From contig NW_027248375.1 in the NCBI RefSeq assembly GCF_041260155.1, forward strand, positions 434,001 to 498,000: DNA of 64,000 bases, read 5' to 3'. The notes below the pieces were generated by a model that was given only the letters and a program-made list of their open reading frames with translations, had not been told where the DNA came from and ran no database searches. Origin of the DNA: Ptychodera flava. Lineage: Eukaryota; Hemichordata; Enteropneusta; Ptychoderidae. Both the position numbers and the translations under genes were made by a program. This document shows positions 36,601-46,865 of the stretch, piece after piece. Position 1 is the stretch's first letter; each line of letters starts with the position of its first letter.

Positions 36601-38010
36601 CATGCTGAAATTTCCAGTATTCTCCTTGTCAACACGGCTTCTATGTGTGTAATGATCATTGTTATTGTTTACAATTGAATTCTAGTCAAGACTTGAATAC
36701 AATTTTCAACAATACCAATGGAGATTATTCCTCTTTCTCCCAGGAGTCATAGACAATCTAGAAAGTGTAGGGAAACCACATTACAAAAGTACTGACAGTA
36801 CTTTAATTGTAACAAGTTATCTAAATCATTTGTTGATGATGCATGCAACATGACGCTCTCTTTACTGTAGGTGAGCTAAAACTGCACCAGGTCTCTTTTT
36901 TGATTTATCATTTTAAATTATTTTGGGCTGAAACCATTGTGTGGATTAATATTGTTGATGACACTACCACTCCTGAAACAAAATAATACAGTGAAACCTG
37001 TCTATTAAGGACACCTCTTGGACCAGAAAAACCATCCTTAGTAGAGAGGTGTCCCTTATAGATAGGTAAAATTCTATTCAAAACGCTGTGCTTGTCTTGA
37101 AAAATCTGTGAGGTGTCCTGATAAGGTAGGTGTCCGTAATGACAGGTTTCACTGTAGCTGTTACACAGTGCCCTTCTTCTCGTCATAAATGTTAGTGCAG
37201 ACACTCAATAGTTACATGCAGGTTTGTGGTAAATTTGTCAGGGTGTTTTTATGCACTTTTGATGAACCAGAGTATAGTACTAGTGGTTTCATAGCTCACA
37301 CATCTTTCATTATTTTTTTAGGTAATGTGCCAGAAATGAGTAGGCAGACAAAAGCCATTCTGCAACACTACTCAAGTACATACAAAGAGCCTCATCATGA
37401 ATATTGTCCCCAGGGAGCAGATAGCTGGTGTAAGTGGCAGAAAGACAAGGCGACTGGAAAGACAACCTACAGACCACTACAAAATCCACTTGCACCAGCT
37501 GTAGTGAAAGCTGTTGAGCCAGTTATCACAAAGTTGGCTGATGAGAAGCTGCTGGAAGGGGCCAAGAATGGTTTCACCCAGAACCAGAATGAAAGTTTGC
37601 ATCATGTACTATGGAACGTCATCCCCAAAGACCAAAACCATGGACTTGATGAAGTTTTACTTGGTGCCAACTATGCGGTGTCTTGCTTCAACTCAGGGTT
37701 TTCCAAGTTCAGCAGAGATTTGTACAGCAGAAGTGAGTTGAACATCAATTCAATGATGACATGGAAGTGGCATTCACTGGACCACATTCGCGTGAGAAAT
37801 GCTGTGTACAAATCATCAGCCAATGCAAAGAAAAGAAGAAAGGAAAACAAAAGGCAGCGCTTGGTTAAACTGGATAAGTTTCAGTATGCTGAGGGAAATA
37901 CCTACCAATCCGGTGCTTTTGACAAGTCAGCCGTGAGGCAGACCAGTACAAGGCGATGTACTAAGTGTTACAAGCCAATGAAGGGACATAAAGAGTCAGA
38001 GTGTGTGTAA
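33646..38010 (+). CDS. DDE transposase, Kolobok/Mutator-like, five exons
   Basis: Proposed exons are 33646-34449, 34980-35183, 35557-35712, 36360-36467 and 37322-38010, about 650 residues. Exon 1 gives an acidic, basic-tagged N-terminus (RKRKRGPKK), a CxxC pair (ALCNSC, then ACSNSDC), the block MVLGLRAIGRG and SVDGSW, the likely first catalytic Asp. Exon 2 has CRECRKM, HEPNCKINHDGSAKSMEEAG and ERSKEKHNLRY. Exon 3 has CDGDSSAY, the likely second Asp, and EDCVGHIQKRMG. Exon 4 has LEDGKALTGRNRLTNQMI. Exon 5 has CPQGADSWCKW, TQNQNESLHHVLWNVIPK (likely Glu) and ends with a CCHC knuckle (C-x2-C-x6-H-x4-C). Introns have GT/AG borders except where noted. Single missing bases near 33985, 34979, 35573 and 35713 break the frame. 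Exons 4 and 5 join in phase. This copy is probably inactive unless the assembly is wrong. Confidence 0.8.
34598..34631. repeat. (TTG)n microsatellite in transposase intron 1
   Basis: About ten uninterrupted TTG units. Confidence 0.9.
36530..36700 (-). repeat. 160 bp repeat in transposase intron 4, inverted partner at 42.2 kb
   Basis: The reverse complement matches 42165-42330: GGAAATTTCAGCATGACAG, ACAGATTAAGG, GACACGGTA and TAGAATACTGAAA are shared in order. It is either a dispersed repeat or an internal duplication of the transposon. Confidence 0.7.
36989..37154. mobile_element. 166 bp pogo/Tc1-type MITE with TA target
   Basis: It begins CAGTGAAACCTGTC and ends GACAGGTTTCACTG. Inner ends TTAAGGACACCT and AGGTGTCC also pair. 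TA flanks both sides (36987-36988 and 37155-37156). CAGTNAAACCT ends with a TA duplication are typical of pogo/Tigger-type MITEs. It lies in transposase intron 4 and cannot encode a protein. Confidence 0.85.
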
Positions 38011-38897
38011 ACATCTCAATGGACACAACAGTACACATAGTACATGACAGAACATTTTTACAAAACACAGCCGATGAAACCAGGGAAGTACACAATTGAG
38101 CTCTTTCACACTGAAGTGTCAAAAATCAAAGACTTATCTTTCTTAATATTGTCAATCATAAAGAGTGCCAGTAGTGTTTATGCTATATAGTTTGCATGAC
38201 TCTCTTTTCCACCTCATATTTGGCTTACATGGTACAGTACAGTAAGACATTACTGTAAATAGGTAATTGATGGAAATTTGTTTCAATGAAAACTTCACTT
38301 TCAGAAATATTCAAACCAGCTGTGAAAGTGTTAAAAACCAGAAAAATGCAATTACTGGTCAGACTGATCTGAAAGTTGATGTGCCAAGTATTTTTGGCCA
38401 AAGTAATTTAATTCTTTGTATTGTGCTATGCCGTCCACTCGAAATGGGGAAAGATATATCTTTCTTGCCTGATTCATCAAAAATTACTTTTCTGAACAAC
38501 TGCCTTCCTCATTGAATGCTTGAAAGTATATTTTGGGTTCCTCTAAATGGTTTTGGTGAAATACACATATATATTAAGCAATTACAAAACTACTACAAGT
38601 ACTATATATTACTATCAAAGCATTAATTTTCACCTGGATTTAAATTCACTCTTCTGATATTTGGAGTACATTCATTGGGTTTTATTGTCACAGATTTGTG
38701 CTGTGAAACAATAAGTTCTATTGTAACTATTGTAATTAAATATTTGCCACTGGGATTTTATCAATCAGCAAAAAAGCAAAGTAAAATCAAAACCCAGCAA
38801 AACATTAATGCTTTTACAGTATCATAAAGAATTTTTAGAGATCATCTGTCAATGAACTCAGTCATGCATCCCACAACTCTATTTTTATTACAATAAC

Positions 38898-38903
38898 TTT
38901 ATT
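38898..38903 (-). terminator. Polyadenylation signal of the minus-strand gene
   Basis: AATAAA on the minus strand, about 150 bases after the stop codon at 39056-39054. A second AATAAA-like word follows a few bases on (38889-38882). Confidence 0.55.
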
Positions 38904-39053
38904 GACTAAAGACTGGAAAAAAGAAGTGACATATAAATAATAGTAATTGAAATATGGTTGTTGTAAGAAAATAAAAAAATCAAGACAAAAAGTAAATTTG
39001 TGATTGTAGATGATATCAAATACAAAGACTGAAGTGCAGCTGTTCTGTCCCAG

Positions 39054-42000
39054 TTATAAGATTGGTGTGAGTGCATCCACAAATTGTTGCATGGTGACTT
39101 GGTAGGCTTCCTGCAAATTAAAAGAATAAAACGATTTGTGTTAAATGTTGACCAGATTATATATGTTGACTGATAAATATATATTGTTTGTGTGGTGACA
39201 TGAGTGTTACTTGTGAGTGAATGTTGTAATTTGATATTGAAAAATGAAGTGAAATTGCGTGAAAACTCTGCATCAACTTTCAAGATATGTGTGATTCTGA
39301 GATGTGTGCTATCAATGGCTGTATGTGAGAGTTAATGTATGTAAACAATTAACAAACTTGCCTTCCACAATTCCCCTTTTACATTTCTGGGTAGAAGTGT
39401 TCTCAGGTATTGCAGAATCACTGGTGGAAATGCGTAATGGGCACGTTCTCCTTCAGGTCCAATCTCTTTAGCCTGTAATTTCTCCAAGGAGAAAAACATC
39501 AGCAATAATTGAAACACGTAGCTCAAAATTAATGGGTCTTACTGTCCTAGACAGCCAGATTGTGTTATGGTCAATTCATGCGAAAACTCTAAAGAACAAG
39601 TCATCGTTGATGACCCAGCCCCCGCTTGCTAATGGGTACTTTGATTACAGGTTCTGTGATAAAAATACTTTGATACAGATGGCACTCAATGGCCAAGAAT
39701 GAGTTCCATGGTGATGAAAAACATAAAACCAATGTAGGCCACTATCCTAAAGGTCATTAAATGAGTCAACTGGGAATTAGTTGACAGGATGTTGCAAAAC
39801 ATTTTTTCATTCTATTTTAACACTAATAGATAACCGGTACCATATTTCATAAAGTTTAATGTAGTATTTACAACACTATGAGATCAACATCTGTATCAAG
39901 TTCATCAAATTTGACGTTGTATTTGTGGATATATCACTCTAATTAGGAAAGTTCATTACATATGCAATTACAAATTAATTAAAATGACACTGATAAATGT
40001 CTTTTTCACTGTGAAAGCAATGTGACTTAACATCTGTACAAAGTTTCATAAATTTGATGCAGTATTTCTGACATATCAACCTAATTATGAAACTTCAATA
40101 ATTGACATGATACTGCTACATGATGTGAAACAACTGACGAGCATGTATGAAATAGGTCAATGTCCTTGTACCAACTTTGAATGATACTGGTGGAAATACC
40201 AGTATGTCTGAGTTATGGCTCAGTACATGAGAAAATCGTAACAAATTTGCCGCCACGCAGCGATATTTGATCTTACTGTTTAAAAAATCAACACGTATAT
40301 GTATTACATAAGTCAATGTCCAGGTACAAACTAATAAAATCAGTTGAGACTTGCTAGAGTTATGGCTCTCGACATGAAAAAAACCATAACAAAATTGTTA
40401 CCATGTGGCCATATCAGACCATATCGAGAAACAAATCAATGTACTTATGTATACTATAAGTCAATGTCCTTGTACCAACTTTGAATAAATTTGCTTGATA
40501 CATGTCTGAGTTATTGTTCAGGACATGGAAAGTCGTAAAAAAAAATGGCCACAAGGCGGCCATATTGGATCGTATCACAAAACAATTCAATGTGCATAAG
40601 TATAACATAGGTCAATGTCCTTGTACCAACTTTGAATAAAATCAGTTGAGATATGGCTGAATTATGGCTTTGTACACGAAAAAATCATATTAAAATGGCC
40701 GCCTGGCGGCCATATTGGATCATATCACAAAACAAATCCACACGCATATATATGACATTGGTCAATGTCCTTGTACCAACTTTGAATAAAATCTGTTGAA
40801 ACATGTCTGAGTTATGGCGCTGTACATGAAAAAATCGTAATAAAATGGCCGCCTGGTGGCCATATTGGATCGTATCACAAATCAAATTGACATGCATATA
40901 TATGACATAAGTCAATGTCCTTGTACCAAGTTTGAACAAAATCAGTTGAGATATGCCTGAGTTATGGCACTGTACATGAAAAAATCGAAACAAAATGGCC
41001 GCCTGGCGGCCATATTGGATCGTATCACAAAACAAATCAATGTGCATATGTATGACATTGGTCATTGTCCTTGTACCAACTTTGAATAAAATCGGTTGAA
41101 ACATGCCTGAGTTATGGCTCTGTACATGAAAAAATCGTAATAAAATGGCCGCCTGGCGGCCATATTGGATCATATCACAAAACAAATTAACGTGCATATC
41201 TATGACATTGGTCAATGTCCTTGTAATAACTTTGAATAAAATCGGTTGAAACATGTCTGAGTTATGGCTCCATACATGAAAAAATTGTAATAAAATGGCC
41301 GCCTGGCGGCCATATTGGATCGTATTGCAAAATAAATCGATGTGCATCTGTAGGTCATAGTGCTATGCCTTTGTGCCAAGTTTGAACAAAATTGGTTCGG
41401 CAGTGTCTGAGAAACTGTTGATGACGGACGGACGGACACATGGACGGGACCCATCTATAAGTCCCCGCCGGACTTCGTCCGCGGGGACTAAAAACAGGAA
41501 GTACACCATTACTACCAGAACACAGTCAACTTGTGCTTTCCGTTTGGCAACAGGATAAGATAAACACAGGGTACTGACTTATTTTGTAAAAAAATCCAAA
41601 CAAACAAAATAATGTTGTCAAAAGCATATACCGTCTATGCAAACTTTAACCTGAAACATACATTTAAATTTTGATCTAAATTTTGAGTATGTTAAGGCAA
41701 TATGCCTTAGACAACATTTATTTTGTGTGTTTTGTCAATAAGAAAAACGCAGGCACTGCAAAACACGGCAGTGCCTGCGTTTTTCTTATTGTGCTGCACA
41801 ACCAAGAACCCCATAAAAGAGAATTAAAAAGTCTTACATAGAGTGCATATGCCCAGTTGCAGTACAATATCTAACGTATCCTCTTCTGGTTAATCCCTCG
41901 TTTTTTTTCTGTCCTGTACCATTCTCTCAACTTCTTTACAGAATGCCTCCACAAGGTCTGAGCTGTGTTGAAATGACCAAAGAAACCACGAATTTTTAAC

Positions 42001-43586
42001 AGAATGGAAGAACTGAGTGACGTAAACGTCGTAAAAAAACTGTCTTCGTTAAAGCTCCATAACCTGTACTTTTTAATATGGTTTCTCTACACTTGCTGGA
42101 TTGAAACGCTGAACTGTAATGAAATGCAAATTATTTAGCATATCAACACAACCCATCAGAGTATAATTCAAGTCTGGCCTAGAATTCGTTTGTAAACAAA
42201 ATGATCAGTACACACATACAAGCTGTGTTGACAAGCATAATATTGGAAATTTCAGCATGACAGACAGATTAAGGTGAGACACGGTATTTGATATACAGTA
42301 GCAGAATACTGAAATTGGCGAAAAGTTACAGCTTATGTCCGTTTATTAATGAACAAATGCAGCCAGCGTCATTCTACGCGAAACAAAACAATTAGAAAAA
42401 AAGTGTGTCGTTTTATAACCCCTTAATTGAAATCTGCCCTCCCGCGGGTGGTAAATTGAAACATTTGTTGGTACTATGGTAACATGGTTGCATGCGTGAT
42501 GTTGAGAATGCCTAACTAGCTATAGCTCCATACCAGGGCTCGATGGCCATACACAATGGCACGTACAGCACTGTAGATTACATAGCCCTGCGTACGATGC
42601 TGTGTGTTCCGCTACAGCTAATCGCCCCGCTCACCACAGCCCTGCAAAGACCCGTACGTAGGGTCGGTGACTTCAAATCCATTTTGGGACTTGACGTAAA
42701 GCCAAAGTACTGCCGAAATGACAACGATGTTGTGTGTTGGCCGCTACAGCTAACACACAGCATCGTACGCAGGGCTAGCGAGAGAGTTGCCGACATCGAT
42801 CGTCATTTACGAAAAGTGAATAAAAGATTGGCATTTTTGGAAGCGATCGAGTAGCTGAGGTACGCAGGGATACGACTTGGGCCCAAGAACGCTGAATTTC
42901 GACAGTAATTTGGCTTTTTACGTCAAGTCCTAAAATGGATTTGAAGTCACCGACCCTACGTACGGGTCTTTGCAGGGCTGTGGTGAGCGGGGCGATTAGC
43001 TGTAGCGGAACACACAGCATCGTACACGGGACTATAGATTACACTGCCGTCCAAAGAGAATCTATTTAATCTTCACTGGAAAATATGGTTCTATAACAAC
43101 AGCCCATATCTTGGACTTAGTTTGTCCATGGAGGTAGGAACCTTGGTTTGTCCAATTTGTCAATCCGACACTGTTATGTCGGTCTAGAGCACAGCAACGT
43201 ACGCGAAACGTCGCTTCACGATCGTTGCCGGTCAATTTCTATATGTGGTCAAGAGAGTGTCGCTGGGTGTCGCGATATGTCGCCATTTCAATTTTACAAT
43301 ATGTGAATCTGTCGAGTATCACCTCAGTCGTTTATTTTAAGTCATGAAGAATCGCTTTTACATGTAACTGAAGTTGATTTTGGTTTCATACCCGAGGCCA
43401 TGATAGTACATGTCACAGTATAGTAGAAAGCGAAAGAGCGCACGAAACCCCGGTCACTTTTTATGGTGAGCAAAAGGACTGCAGCAGATCACTTGTGAAA
43501 ACCACAAAAACAAGTGCGACTTACCCGCATTCCTTGAACTTCTCAACTACAGAATTTTTTAGAGCATCGAGAGTTGGTCGTCTCAT
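39054..43586 (-). CDS. Unrecognised spliced gene carried by the TTAA transposon
   Basis: Four exons are proposed. Exon 1 (43586-43525) starts MRRPTLDALKNSVVEKFKEC and ends at GG|GTAAGT. Exon 2 (41962-41838), after an AACACAG acceptor, joins exactly in phase and reads GSDLVEAFCKEVERMVQDRK; after an A8 run, one base short, it continues EGLTRRGYVRYCTATGHMHS. Exon 3 (39472-39362) encodes 37 residues from AKEIGPEGERAHY to NVKGELWK. Exon 4 (39110-39054) joins it in phase and gives EAYQVTMQQFVDALTPIL and a stop. The exon 2-3 junction is one base out of phase, so a small exon may be missing. Intron 3 starts with GCAAGT (a GC-AG intron). An AATAAA lies 150 bases after the stop. The product is small, about 115-120 residues, basic in the middle, with no family I recognise. 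It points toward the transposase gene, so it may be an accessory transposon protein or a captured host gene. Confidence 0.6.
39830..40095. repeat. Degenerate repeat units before the array
   Basis: Two related segments of about 160 bases share CATCTGTA(T/C)AA, TTCATAAA/TTCATCAAATTTGA and ATATCA...CTAATTA. They resemble the array at 47.94-48.39 kb, although I could not align them fully. Confidence 0.4.
41460..41489. repeat. GC-rich terminal hairpin of the array element
   Basis: AGTCCCCGCCGGAC and GTCCGCGGGGACT pair with one bulged base around TTC. A comparable terminal hairpin occurs at 61056-61086. Confidence 0.7.
41736..41791. repeat. Perfect 24 bp hairpin
   Basis: The arm at 41736-41759 and the arm at 41768-41791 are exact complements around AAAACACG. 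It lies between exon 2 and the array element. Confidence 0.85.
42165..42330 (+). repeat. 160 bp repeat, inverted partner of 36.5-36.7 kb
   Basis: See 36530-36700. It lies in intron 1 of the minus-strand gene. Confidence 0.7.
42574..43041. mobile_element. Inverted-repeat element with about 150 bp arms
   Basis: Arms at about 42574-42720 and 42893-43041 are nearly identical complements (GATGCTGTGTGTTCCGCTAC, AGCTAATCGCCCCGCTCACC, GACCCGTACGTAGGGTCGGT). A third partial copy of the end, CGATGCTGTGTG with AGCCCTGCGTAC, lies between them at about 42757-42777, and a trace at 20445. Frames on both strands (42543-42854 plus, 43020-42775 minus) therefore encode the same peptide, so neither is taken as a gene. 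It sits in intron 1 of the minus-strand gene. Confidence 0.8.
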
Positions 43587-43589
43587 CTT

Positions 43590-43790
43590 TGAAAGCAAGC
43601 AAGCAAGCAAGTGACGTCCTGTACTAAAGGCACAAAAATCGGCGCTAAAATGAACTGGGCAACCATTTCACACTTGGTACGTGCATAAATTACGGGCTGT
43701 GAGACCGGAAGTCGAGCGCTTGCGAGAGAGCGAGCGCGCGTCGTCGGCAGAACGCAGACCTGTAAACCATTCCGGCTGTATGATTTTTTA
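43590..43790 (-). promoter_or_regulatory. CpG-rich presumed promoter of the minus-strand gene
   Basis: The 200 bases before the ATG at 43586 are rich in CpG (GAGAGAGCGAGCGCGCGTCGTC) in otherwise AT-rich DNA, and carry a (CAAG)n/(CTTG)n run at about 43595-43611. This suggests a 5' end but is not proof. Confidence 0.4.
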
Positions 43791-44683
43791 AAACTTTTCT
43801 AGTCTTGTAACCAGACTCTAACCGTTACCAAACAGTGTACAGTTAATATAATTATAAGCTAGATACGTATTTGACAAACAGATTATGCCCTGAATTATCT
43901 TTCTAGTGTTTATCGTGTAAATAGTACCCACCGCTTACGCTGACCAGCCTCACGTTTCTACGCACAATTTTCATCATTTTTAGGCGAACTAATGATTAGG
44001 ACTTGTCAGTAATTCTCTAACCTGATGCCAAATATTAACCTAGACCCAGATCGAATGATTTTTTTTGAAACGCACAAAAATCCGACTTTTTCGGCGATTT
44101 TGTGTGAAAAATGGGACGTTTACACAAATCGTCGATTTTCTCAGTTCCGATTTTTGCTATGTATGCGCACCTTCAAATGAGTGTAAGTCGACGACCCGTG
44201 AGCGGATTTCCCCGATTCTTCGCATGCTAACAGTTCATGAATAGACTTGAAAAACTGTGTCTTAGATTTTTGATAAACCCCCCTGAAGTGACGAACATTG
44301 ACAAACGTGAACAAAATCCGATAATTTATGCGAAAATCCGACAGTTCACACTTCAAAGGCTCACTGTGCAGAAACAAAAGCGAATTTCAAAAATCCAAAA
44401 CATGGTTTTCCCCCAGTATATCAAGCTGTCTAGTGCCGTTAACAGATCACTTGGGGGTGCTGCCAATTCTTACTTATACTCTTTTAAGTGAAAAAATTCA
44501 AAATCACATGTTTTTGACTTAAACAAACATACCAATGCATGTTTTGACAAGTAAACAAAATTTTTACCTTCTTCAAATATAGACCTATTAGAAAATGTAC
44601 CACATGTTGGGCGTGAGACCGTGTTTTTCTATGTGAAACTTTTGATTGAAAATATGTGTCAACGAAACTGAGTCACTACCTTA

Positions 44684-46865
44684 ATGAATGGTATAGATAA
44701 ACATCCGCAATGGGAGGATTTGATCATCTCTTTTCAATTAACTCAATTAATAACACAGCCAACAAGGGTTACGGAAACATCTAGAACATTACTTGATCAC
44801 ATATATGTTAATAATGTCAATAACGTACGGTGTGTAAATGTTAAACCCTATGGTCTTAGTGATCACTACCCGATTAGTATAGTTAGGAAACATAATTTTT
44901 CATGTAAGGCTAATCCTCTTACCATTAAATATAGATGTTACAAGAATTTGAGCTGGCAAATTTTCTTGTAGATTTAGAGGAAATACCGTGGTCTGTGTTG
45001 GATATTTATGATGACCCAAACGATAGTCTAGATGCTTGGTGTAAATTATACCAGGATGTTTTAGACAAGCACGCCCCTTGGAAAGAGAAAAGGGTTAAAA
45101 GGGCGGTGCAACCTGAACGGCTCACAGAGGATATTGTTCAGGCCATTCAACAGCGTGACAAGGCTAAGTCTCAAAAGAAGTATGATGAGTATAAGATGTG
45201 GAGAAATAGGGTGAATAAGCTTATTAAATCATCAAAGAAAGATTACTACAAAACACTTATAGAAGAAAACAAACACAACACCGATAAGCTTTGGAAGTAT
45301 TTAAGAGAGTTAACAGGTGTAAAAAGTTCTTCGCAGTCAACTATATTAAAAGTAAACAACACAGAACTTACTGACCCTGAGGCCATTGCAAATGCATTTA
45401 ATGACTTTTTTGTAAATGTTTCAAAGAATTATGTCTCTTCTGATAATATTAATAATCAAAGTATGGATGACAAACATATGAAGTTAAAACATCATGTACA
45501 TAAACACTTTCATCAAGTAAATAATTTTGAAATAACATATATGAAACCAGAATTCGTAACTAGGTGTTTGAAGGAATTGTGCAATAACAAGGCGACTGGA
45601 TTAGATAATCTGAGTGCAAAAATGCTTAAATTATCTGCTACTATCATTGCCCCCTCACTATGCAAAATTTTCAATCTTAGTATAAAATCCGGTATATTTC
45701 CTGATCAAAAGCCCGAGTTGTTCCCTTGTTCAAGGCTGGTTCAAAACAAGACCTTTGTAACTACAGACCAGTTTCAATACTACCAATTGTCTCCAAAATT
45801 ATTGAAAAGCATGTGCACATTCAGTTGTACAAGCATATCAAGCCGCTATTGAACAATTCTCAATCAGGATTTAGAGAGCACCATTCGTGCGAAACAGCCT
45901 TGATTAAACTTAGCAACTTGTGGCTAAAAGCTATGGATAATGGAAATATTAATGGAGTAGTGTTTTTGGATCTTAAGAAAGCTTTTGATCTGGTTGATCA
46001 TAGTGTATTGTTAGAAAAATTATCAATTTACAGGTGTGATGGTAAATCTCTTCGGTGGTTTAAATCTTACCTACAAAATCGCATGCAATTGGTTCAATTT
46101 AGAAATTTTTACTCTACAAAGCAACATATTTTGACTGGCGTTCCCCAAGGTAGTATACTTGGGCCTTTATTTTTCATCATTTACATAAATGATTTGCCAC
46201 TTTATATTGATAATAACATTGACATGTACGCAGATGATTCAACCATAACTACCAGTGCAAAATGTATTCAAGAAATTGAGACAACTTTGAACTCTGACTT
46301 AAATAATGTTCATAATTGGTGTAAGAATAATAGAATGGCCATTAATTGTGACAAGACAAAGACAATGATTGTAACAACGCAACAAAGACGTAGACATTTG
46401 AATAAACAAACTTTAGACTGTAATCTTGGTGAAACGGAATTGCAAGCAGTACACTGTGAAAAGATTCTTGGTACGCTTGTCGATGAAAATCTGTCATGGA
46501 AGCAGCACTGTGACAAGATTTTTAAAAAAGTAAATAGTAATATTGCTTTGCTCAGGAGAATAAGACAGTTTTTACCCATGAATATAAGAAAACTTTTTTA
46601 TAATAGCTATATTTTACCACACTTGGATTACTGTTGTCATTTATGGGATGCATCACCGTTTATGAAAAGGTTGCATAAGATTCAGAAAAGTGCTATCAGA
46701 GTGATGTGTGATGCAAGGTATAATGCTTCGATCGAGCATTTTTTTAAAACAATGCATATAATGCCATTACCAGATAAAATAGTTTATAAGAATGTTTGTA
46801 TGGTTTTTAAATGTTTAAATAATCTTGCACCGCAATATATGACAAGTTTTTTTTTACCGAAATGA
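44684..46865 (+). CDS. LINE ORF2, endonuclease end and reverse transcriptase
   Basis: This continues the gene broken at 33350. From 44684: WEDLIISFQLTQLITQPTRV and LLDHIYVNN, the C-terminal endonuclease blocks. A linker follows, then [72 protein letters not shown], the catalytic YADDST (46227-46238), and the C-terminal HLDYCCHLWD and IQKSAIRVMCDARY. A one- or two-base loss near 45706 and a frame change near 44960 separate the parts. Block order and the YADD box place it among L2/CR1/Jockey-type LINEs. 5'-TTAA-3' at 44681 is the transposon's target duplication. Confidence 0.85.

Larger units (their letters stand above)
39590..41490 (+). repeat. 150 bp tandem-array element, copy B, inside intron 2 of the minus-strand gene
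   Basis: It opens with AAGTCATCGTTGATGAC like copy A. AAAATGGCC-type words start at 40241, 40391, 40541, 40691, 40841, 40991, 41141 and 41291, exactly 150 bases apart. It ends with GCATCTGTAGGTCATAGTGC (as copy A does), a GACGGACGGACGGAC run and a GC-rich hairpin at 41460-41489. Because 150 is divisible by three, a 220-codon frame (41347-40685, minus) stays open through the repeats. It encodes only 50-residue repeats and is not considered a gene. Confidence 0.85.
33351..44680 (+). mobile_element. 11.3 kb TTAA transposon (Kolobok-like) with two spliced genes
   Basis: The outer ends are GGTAGTGACTCAG (33351-33363) and CTGAGTCACTACC (44668-44680), each flanked by TTAA (33347-33350 and 44681-44684). 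On either side the LINE endonuclease reads GDFNID and then continues with the expected C-terminal blocks, so the boundaries are supported both by structure and by the split host protein. Inside are a plus-strand transposase gene (33646-38010) and a convergent minus-strand gene (43586-39054). Later insertions sit in introns: a TA-flanked MITE, a 150 bp array element and an inverted-repeat element. A TTAA target with this kind of transposase fits the Kolobok superfamily. The name is an inference. Confidence 0.85.

Noticed and set aside
40685..41347. 220-codon frame on the minus strand
   Set aside because: Frame stays open because the unit is exactly 150 bases; the peptide is five copies of a 50-residue repeat with no known motif.
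42543..43020. Overlapping frames on both strands with the same peptide
   Set aside because: Explained by the inverted-repeat arms of a short element.
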